Source: Methanolapillus africanus
GTDB lineage: Archaea > Halobacteriota > Methanosarcinia > Methanosarcinales > Methanosarcinaceae
Length of the DNA: 64,000 nt
Direction of reading: 5' to 3'
Assembly (NCBI RefSeq): GCF_032714475.1
Contig: NZ_JAWDKD010000003.1
Coordinates: 99,212 to 163,211, forward strand
Position numbers and translations under genes: made by a program. Under the pieces are notes generated by a model, which had not been told where the DNA came from, ran no database searches, and saw only the letters and a list, made by a program, of their open reading frames with translations. The stretch's first letter is position 1; each line of letters begins with the position of its first letter. This document shows positions 59,297-64,000 of this stretch, piece after piece.

Positions 59297-60925
59297 ATGG
59301 TTACAGAAATTATGCCGATTATTATTGATGTTGAAAAAGAGAATGTAAATGAAAAAATCAATAACATCTTGATGTCGGTCAATTCGACAAGTCTAGACTT
59401 GTCGGCTTTTCCATCTCTAACAATGGAATCTCGGAATTTGTTCGTAACGTCGACGGCATTAAATTTGGATAAATCACTGGCAGATAATGCAAAAGAAGCG
59501 AAAGACATCATTTGTGTTTCATCTTATTTAATCGAAGACGGAATATTTATGGACGCTCTCCTTGAAGCATCAAAAAGAGGTGTTCGGGTCTACCTGTTGA
59601 CGGCCCGAGAAGAAGAGTTAAGCGTGGAAAAGGAAGATGAATTTGAAGATGGGACAAATAAAAAGGAAATCATTGAATCACACAAAAAGTTGTTGGACAA
59701 ATTGGCTGGCAAAGTTTTGGTTCGCACTTCCCCTCATTTCCACGCAAAGTTCGCTCTTTTCGATCCGAAGGGTTCCAATCCAAAAGGAGTTTTTGCAACT
59801 TGTAATTTTACAAAAGATGCCATGAGTGGAAAAAATATTGAATTAGCGTTAACTATGAATGATGCCAGGGACCTTCAATCCTTTTTCACTCAGTTCGTGG
59901 AAGGTTTTTGGAATGAAGCAGGACATGAAATGATTCGCGATGATAAGACGCTTCACTTGATTTCATCCTCTCCCTTTAAAGAAATTGATGTTCAAAAAAT
60001 TACACATCCATGCACTTGCAAAGGAAAGAATACTCTTCGGGAAAACTTGATTCGTTTGATTCAATCCTCTCAAAGAGAAATCATCTTGTCTTCATGGAGT
60101 TTTGATAAAGACCACGCTTGTATGAGTGAAATAAAAACAGCTATTCAAAGAGGCGTTCATGTCAAGATTTTGTGCCGAGAAAAATCCTTTGATTCCTTAA
60201 TGGACTTGTCTTTAGCAGGTGCCGAGTTGTACAATTTTTCAACGAGGGTGCATTGTAAGTTCATTATTTCGGATTCGGTGAAATCAATGATCATGACGTC
60301 GAATTATTCAAATTTGGGATTAGATTCCGGATTTGAAGTCGGCATTTTGCTGAATGAAAATGAGACGAAGCAATTTAAGAGGCTTGTTGAGAACCTAATT
60401 TCCCAAAGGATGGGTGAATTCAAATCAAACATAGAACTTCAAAAAATTCCGGCTGGAAATCATAAGTTGATTCAATTCGATCCAAAAATAAAAATTGGTT
60501 TCAAAGAAGAACCTCTTCAAGTCGAAGACCGGATTGAGATCACAAATGAAAAAGAGTTAGACCTCTCCGAACTCCGAAAAATCAGAGACAATGATTCCAA
60601 CAGAGATGAATTCGTAAAGAAAAGCCTTCCAAATGACAGCAAAATCAAATATAAAAAGATTGAAGGAAAAATAACTGCAATCCCTAAAAAATTTACAGAT
60701 GAATCTGTGAAAGTCATCGATAAAAAAGACGGTGTCGTTAAGGTTCAATCAAAGAACGGGCAGTTCTTTTTGGTCTCCAATTGGGATGATTATGACAAAG
60801 TCATTAAATTCGGGACGAAGATTGCCTATGCCGATCAAAGTTTCATTGACGGAATTGTTCAGAAACAAAAGGACGAAGACGCCAAAAAAGAGAACGAACG
60901 GAACAATCAGAAAAAACAAAAATAA
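59297..60925 (+). CDS. Phospholipase D-like nuclease with two HKD motifs
   Basis: 542 residues. Both motifs are intact: HAKFALFD at about 149 and HCKFIISD at about 319, each with following TCNFT or TSNYSN segments, so a single chain makes the whole active site. The N-terminal 50 residues and the C-terminal 400-542 (charged, DLSELRKIRDNDSN, Lys-rich end) have no known domain. Likely a nuclease acting with the helicase, as in Mokosh or DISARM. GGGGGA precedes ATG by 6-7 nt; 15 bp separates it from the gene before. It ends the operon. Confidence 0.9.
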   Translation: MVTEIMPIIIDVEKENVNEKINNILMSVNSTSLDLSAFPSLTMESRNLFVTSTALNLDKSLADNAKEAKDIICVSSYLIEDGIFMDALLEASKRGVRVYLLTAREEELSVEKEDEFEDGTNKKEIIESHKKLLDKLAGKVLVRTSPHFHAKFALFDPKGSNPKGVFATCNFTKDAMSGKNIELALTMNDARDLQSFFTQFVEGFWNEAGHEMIRDDKTLHLISSSPFKEIDVQKITHPCTCKGKNTLRENLIRLIQSSQREIILSSWSFDKDHACMSEIKTAIQRGVHVKILCREKSFDSLMDLSLAGAELYNFSTRVHCKFIISDSVKSMIMTSNYSNLGLDSGFEVGILLNENETKQFKRLVENLISQRMGEFKSNIELQKIPAGNHKLIQFDPKIKIGFKEEPLQVEDRIEITNEKELDLSELRKIRDNDSNRDEFVKKSLPNDSKIKYKKIEGKITAIPKKFTDESVKVIDKKDGVVKVQSKNGQFFLVSNWDDYDKVIKFGTKIAYADQSFIDGIVQKQKDEDAKKENERNNQKKQK

Positions 60926-61045
60926 AACTGTTAATTTAAAAACATATTTGTATTTGAGTAATTGACTGGTTTCAAGCCGGTTGATTATTCATGTTTAATT
61001 TATTGAATTATTCTTATATACTATTACTTGAAGTAATAACAGATT

Positions 61046-61600
61046 ATGCAGATTCCTACGCCGGAAGATTTGAAAAAGAAGCGGATTGAACTCGGTTTGA
61101 CGCAAAGCGATTTGGCCAAGCGCGCCGGGGTCAGCCAGCCTTTGATTGCGCGGATTGAAATGAGCGACGTCGATCCGAGGTTGTCGACCGTTGCGAAAAT
61201 ATTGGCGGCTTTTGAAGAAGCCAAAAAGGAGCAGCAAATCGTTGCCAAGGACATCATCAGTTTCCCGGTGATTCAGGTGCGTCCCAACCAGCCGCTGGAA
61301 GAAGCGGTCATGACCATGAACGCGCACGGCATTTCTCAATTGCCGGTGATTGAAAACGGCGTTCCGGTCGGCAGTTTGTCGGAAGGTGCGGTCGTTCGGA
61401 CAATCGCGGTCAAAAAATCGCTGACCGGCATGATTGTGTCGGATTTGATGGAAGAGTCGTTCCCGACGGTTCCGCAAACGGCTTCTGTTTTAACCGTTTC
61501 CCACATTTTGGAACGCAGCCCGGCGGTTTTGGTGATGGAAAAAGGCGTCGTGACCGGCGTGATTACCAAAAGCGATATTATGAAAATTATTAACGGGTGA
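61046..61600 (+). CDS. XRE-type helix-turn-helix protein with CBS pair
   Basis: 184 residues. Residues 8-60 are a Cro/C1-type helix-turn-helix (KKRIELGLTQSDLAKRAGVSQPLIARIE). Two CBS domains follow (70-125 and 130-184; AHGISQLPVIENGVPVGSL, VVTGVITKSDIMKI). A common archaeal regulator layout; CBS may sense AMP/ATP or SAM. Target unknown. TATA-like TTATATAC lies upstream. Not obviously tied to the viperin operon; its GC and codon use are like those of core genes. Confidence 0.9.
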   Translation: MQIPTPEDLKKKRIELGLTQSDLAKRAGVSQPLIARIEMSDVDPRLSTVAKILAAFEEAKKEQQIVAKDIISFPVIQVRPNQPLEEAVMTMNAHGISQLPVIENGVPVGSLSEGAVVRTIAVKKSLTGMIVSDLMEESFPTVPQTASVLTVSHILERSPAVLVMEKGVVTGVITKSDIMKIING

Positions 61601-61811
61601 GTGTTTTATTTTATAAATTTTAATTTTAATTTTACAATTTAATTTCATGCTTTCAATTTTGTTGACAATTATTTTTTGACGTATGTTCTAAAATTGTTCA
61701 AAATTGACAAAGCAACGAAAAACATTTTATTCCTTCTCTTAAATTTCTATTCAGATTTGAAATGGTATAACCAACTCTCAAATTCAAATAAAATCAATCA
61801 GGTTGTTTTTT

Positions 61812-62978
61812 ATGACGATTCGAACAGATGAAAAGCTTTTAATGATGCCCGGCCCCGTTACCGTTCCTTCCCGCGTTTTGCTTGCGATGGCAAAGCCGAT
61901 GATCAACCACCGCGGCAAAGATTTTTCCGCCATGTACGGCGAGATTCAATCCGTTTCCGCCGAACTTTTCAACACGAAAGCGGACAACATTTCCGTTATT
62001 TCCGGTTCCGGAACCGCCGGCATGGAAGCCGCCATCGGTTCTTTGAACAACAAATCCGACAAGATCTTGGCGATCGAAAACGGAAAGTTCGGCCAGCGCT
62101 TTAAGAAATTGGCCGGCAAATACGGCACCCTTGTTCCGCTCGAATTCGAGTGGGGACAATCCGTCGACTTGGGCAAAGTCGAAGAGGCATTGGAAGCCGG
62201 CGACATCAAATCCATCGCCATGATTCACAACGAATCCTCAACCGCCATCCGCAACCCGGCGCCTGAAATCGGAAAGTTGGCCAAGAAATACGGCGCTTAC
62301 TTCATTTTAGACGTCGTGTCCTCGCTTGGCGGCGACACCGTTCTTATGGATGAGTGGGGCGTCGACGTGGCCGTGACCGGTTCTCAAAAATGTCTGGCGG
62401 CACCGCCGGGGCTCTCCATTGCCGCCGTCAGCGAACGCGCGGCCGAGGAAATGAAAAATATCACCACCCGTCCGTATTATCTGGACCTTTTGGCCTACCG
62501 CAACAGCGCCAACAAAGAACTCAAAGAAACCCCGTACACGCCGGCCGTTTCTTTGTTCTACGCACTCCAAGAGGCTCTGCGCATGGTCAAAGAAGAAGGC
62601 ATTGAAAACAGAATCAACCGCCACTACTTGATGACCAAAGCCGTCCGCGACTCGATGACTGCGATCGGCATTGAAATGTTCCCGACGCTCAACCAATACA
62701 GCGCGTACTCCAACACCGTTTCCGCCATGAAGGCCCCGGCCGGCGTCGACGGCGAAGAAATCAAAAAAGCGCTCGGCAAACGCGGCATCGTCATTACCGG
62801 CGGCCAGGACCACTTGAAAGGCAAGATTTTCAGAGTCGGATCCATGGGTTCCACCACACCGCTCAACATCATGAACACGATGACCGAACTCGAATTCGTG
62901 TTGTTCACGTTGGGCATTGTCGAAGCCACCGGCGCCGTCGACGACTTTGCGGCGGAAGCCATGAAGGATTTGTACTAA
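61812..62978 (+). CDS. Class V aminotransferase (serine-pyruvate/alanine-glyoxylate type)
   Basis: 388 residues from ATG 61812 (AGGT upstream). Fold-type I PLP enzyme: LMMPGPVTVPSRVL start, MINHRGKDFSAMYGEI, SGSGTAGMEAAIGS (phosphate loop), MIHNESSTAIRNP, LDVVSSLGGD, and the Schiff-base Lys in TGSQKCLAAPPGLS. Late VGSMGSTTPLNIMNTM is typical of the archaeal group. Moves amino groups between small amino and keto acids; in methanogens such enzymes may make serine or aspartate. Monocistronic. Confidence 0.93.
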   Translation: MTIRTDEKLLMMPGPVTVPSRVLLAMAKPMINHRGKDFSAMYGEIQSVSAELFNTKADNISVISGSGTAGMEAAIGSLNNKSDKILAIENGKFGQRFKKLAGKYGTLVPLEFEWGQSVDLGKVEEALEAGDIKSIAMIHNESSTAIRNPAPEIGKLAKKYGAYFILDVVSSLGGDTVLMDEWGVDVAVTGSQKCLAAPPGLSIAAVSERAAEEMKNITTRPYYLDLLAYRNSANKELKETPYTPAVSLFYALQEALRMVKEEGIENRINRHYLMTKAVRDSMTAIGIEMFPTLNQYSAYSNTVSAMKAPAGVDGEEIKKALGKRGIVITGGQDHLKGKIFRVGSMGSTTPLNIMNTMTELEFVLFTLGIVEATGAVDDFAAEAMKDLY

Positions 62979-62991
62979 AACAGAAACAGAC

Positions 62992-63030
62992 GGTTTTGAA
63001 TCTTTTTCAAAACCTCTTTTTTCCTTTTTT
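62992..63030 (+). terminator. Hairpin + T-tract after the class V aminotransferase gene
   Basis: GGTTTTGAA (62992-63000) pairs with TTCAAAACC (63006-63014), followed by TCTTTTTTCCTTTTTT. It leads into core element copy j. Confidence 0.82.
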
Positions 63031-63075
63031 GTTATTGCGGGCGGCATGCGCGCGCGTTATGGCGATCATTTTTTC
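63015..63075 (+). repeat. T-tract plus GCGCGCG core element (copy j)
   Basis: T run, GCGGGCGGCATGCGCGCG, CGTTATGGCGATCATTTTTT. Sense with the upstream gene; first module of composite locus v. Confidence 0.9.
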
Positions 63076-63167
63076 TTTTCGTTTTTTCAAATAAGCCATC
63101 CAATATTTTCTTTTTATATTTTCAATTGTAACCGTCCGTTTGTTTTCTTCTTATCATGTAAGCCATT

Positions 63168-63202
63168 CCGCTTAAACAGACGCAAAGCGTCTGTTTAAGC
63201 GG
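63168..63202 (+). repeat. Perfect 16-nt-arm palindrome (composite locus v)
   Basis: Same sequence as at 866 and 44731. The left flank is GCCATTCCG (one base changed from CATCCCG) and the right CGGATATCGC. Confidence 0.95.
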
Positions 63203-63500
63203 ATATCGCCGGATGGGAAGGTACAGTTGGAAACAGAACCGGAAAACTGAGCAAAGTGATATGTATCTTGTCAGAAACGGCAGATGCAGAACCGGAACAA
63301 GTAAACAACTGTATTGTTGGAAACAGAAGGTGCAAACTGCAACCTAAAAACAGTCACCTGTAGGTGCAAACTGTAACTTAAAAAGTGAACTGCAGATGCA
63401 ATTGGAATTTAAAAATAGTGAACTGTAGGTGCAAATTGAAATTTAAAAATAGTTAACTGTAGGTGCAAACTGTAATTTAAAAACAGAGTCAATAGATTCA
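63203..63500 (+). repeat. Minisatellite of composite locus v
   Basis: Units of about 38-40 bp with AACTGYAGGTGCAAAYTG then WAAYTTAAAAA(C/T)AG, four or five copies from 63330, preceded by TGTATTGTTGGAAACAG and ACTGAGCAAAGTGATATG. Similar units at 10985-11060 and 44890. No gene. Confidence 0.85.
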
Positions 63501-63518
63501 AATCTAAAAATAGAAATG

Positions 63519-63546
63519 AAAAAAGATGAAATCATTCATCTTTTTT
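63519..63546. terminator. 12-bp hairpin with A/T tails before the transposase 3' end
   Basis: AAAAAAGATGAA and TTCATCTTTTTT, perfect arms around ATCA. T-tract on both strands, so it could end transcripts from either side. May serve the minus-strand transposase gene, whose stop is at 63564. Confidence 0.65.
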
Positions 63547-63563
63547 ATCTTTCTTATCTTCAA

Positions 63564-64000
63564 TCAAGAAGTGCATAATTTCATGACTTCGTAAGAAGTC
63601 ATGAAATTTAAGCACTTTCTTGGCCTATTATTCAGCCTATTTTCTAAATTTTTTAATTCTTCCCAACTTACCTTTGAGAAATTTGTAGTTTTCGGATAAT
63701 ATCTTCTAATTAATGAAATTGTGTTTTCAACCGTTCCCTTTTCCCAACTATGATATGGGTGGCAGAAATAAGTTTCAATATCTAATTCCTTTATTAGCAA
63801 TTCATGTCCTGCATTCTCGGTTCCATTATCGAATGTTATTGTTTTTCTGAATTCTGCCGGCAGCTGTTTCAGGCTTTCAAGCGCTTTATCCATCATTTCT
63901 TTTGTTGATTTGTCTTTCAGCAGATTGATACAAACCTAATGCGTTACCCTGTCAACGATTATTTGTCCGCATTGTTTTGATTTCCTTGATCCAAATGTAT
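63564..64000 (-). CDS. IS30-family transposase, partial, with in-frame TAG codon
   Basis: The window ends inside this gene. The open part (63564-63935) has TITFDNGTENAGHE (catalytic Asp), YFCHPYHSWEKGTVENTISL (catalytic Glu) and RRYYPK with NNRPRKCLNFMTSYEVM, typical of the IS30 DDE core. Upstream, the same frame continues through a TAG at 63938-63936 (reverse strand) into GQIIVDRVTH, which reads as a normal continuation with VCINLLKDKSTKEMM. TAG sits where a Tyr-like residue is expected. Either the gene is broken, or TAG is read through as pyrrolysine. A 14-nt palindrome lies in the last codons. Confidence 0.85.
63577..63608. repeat. 14-nt-arm palindrome in the end of the transposase gene
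   Basis: AATTTCATGACTTC, GTAA, GAAGTCATGAAATT, perfect. It encodes the conserved NFMTSYEVM stretch. Could be chance codon choice or a structure near the element's end. Confidence 0.85.

Noticed and set aside
53041..60925. CRISPR array or cas genes beside the CARF proteins
   Set aside because: I looked for regularly spaced 23-40-bp repeats with unique spacers on both sides and found none; the island has no recognisable Cas effector in this window.

Overview
The window is chromosomal DNA of a methanogenic archaeon, most likely of the order Methanosarcinales. The evidence is a coenzyme F420-0:gamma-glutamyl ligase, Pus10, archaeal primase large subunit, RadA, L21e, RpoF, aIF2-alpha and Nop10, together with a duplicated-domain S-layer protein of the Methanosarcina type. 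I inspected the stop codons of about 50 genes and none is TAG. That fits a lineage that reads TAG as pyrrolysine. Methanimicrococcus is a plausible genus, but that is inference. Protein-coding genes are separated by AT-rich, repeat-laden spacers.

Layout. 1-3010: TatD-like fragment, a repeat block, peroxiredoxin, and a PARP/ADP-ribosyltransferase-like gene with an internal start. 3325-10580: MetV/MetF pair, CofE, thioredoxin, topoisomerase I, rhodanese, membrane protein. 11340-18187: AP-endonuclease-like protein, CoaD, RadA, PriL, a small HTH regulator, Asd. 18301-21570: zinc/manganese ABC transporter with a DtxR-type regulator and candidate operators. 21886-28619: CorC-type transporter, a 1.2-kb repeat spacer, the S-layer gene, and a small sortase-type surface protein that shares its upstream block with the S-layer gene. 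28870-34414: Lrp regulator with aminotransferase, Na+/solute symporter, beta-helix surface protein with GNET repeats. 34614-38664: alkylation-repair cluster (Ada-AlkA, a QueG-like protein, Ogt) and Nif3. 38832-44583: information-processing genes. 45117-52898: IlvD, archaeal ATPase, ClC channel, SulP permease.

53041-60925 is the most striking region. A CARF-like/winged-helix regulator is divergent from a tightly coupled operon of prokaryotic viperin (radical SAM), a single-domain CARF protein, a COG1112-type SF1 helicase, an unrecognised 395-residue protein, and a two-HKD phospholipase-D-type nuclease. This looks like a composite antiviral island joining viperin chemistry, nucleotide-sensor domains and a Mokosh-like helicase/PLD pair. 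A perfect inverted repeat in the divergent promoter is a candidate operator. The window ends with an XRE-CBS protein, a class V aminotransferase and an IS30-type transposase with an in-frame TAG.

A second theme is a set of intergenic repeats. Eight copies of a T-tract followed by a GCGCGCG core sit just 3' of genes, in sense orientation. At four of them the core is followed, in fixed order, by a long palindrome and a minisatellite. Stem changes between copies are compensatory.
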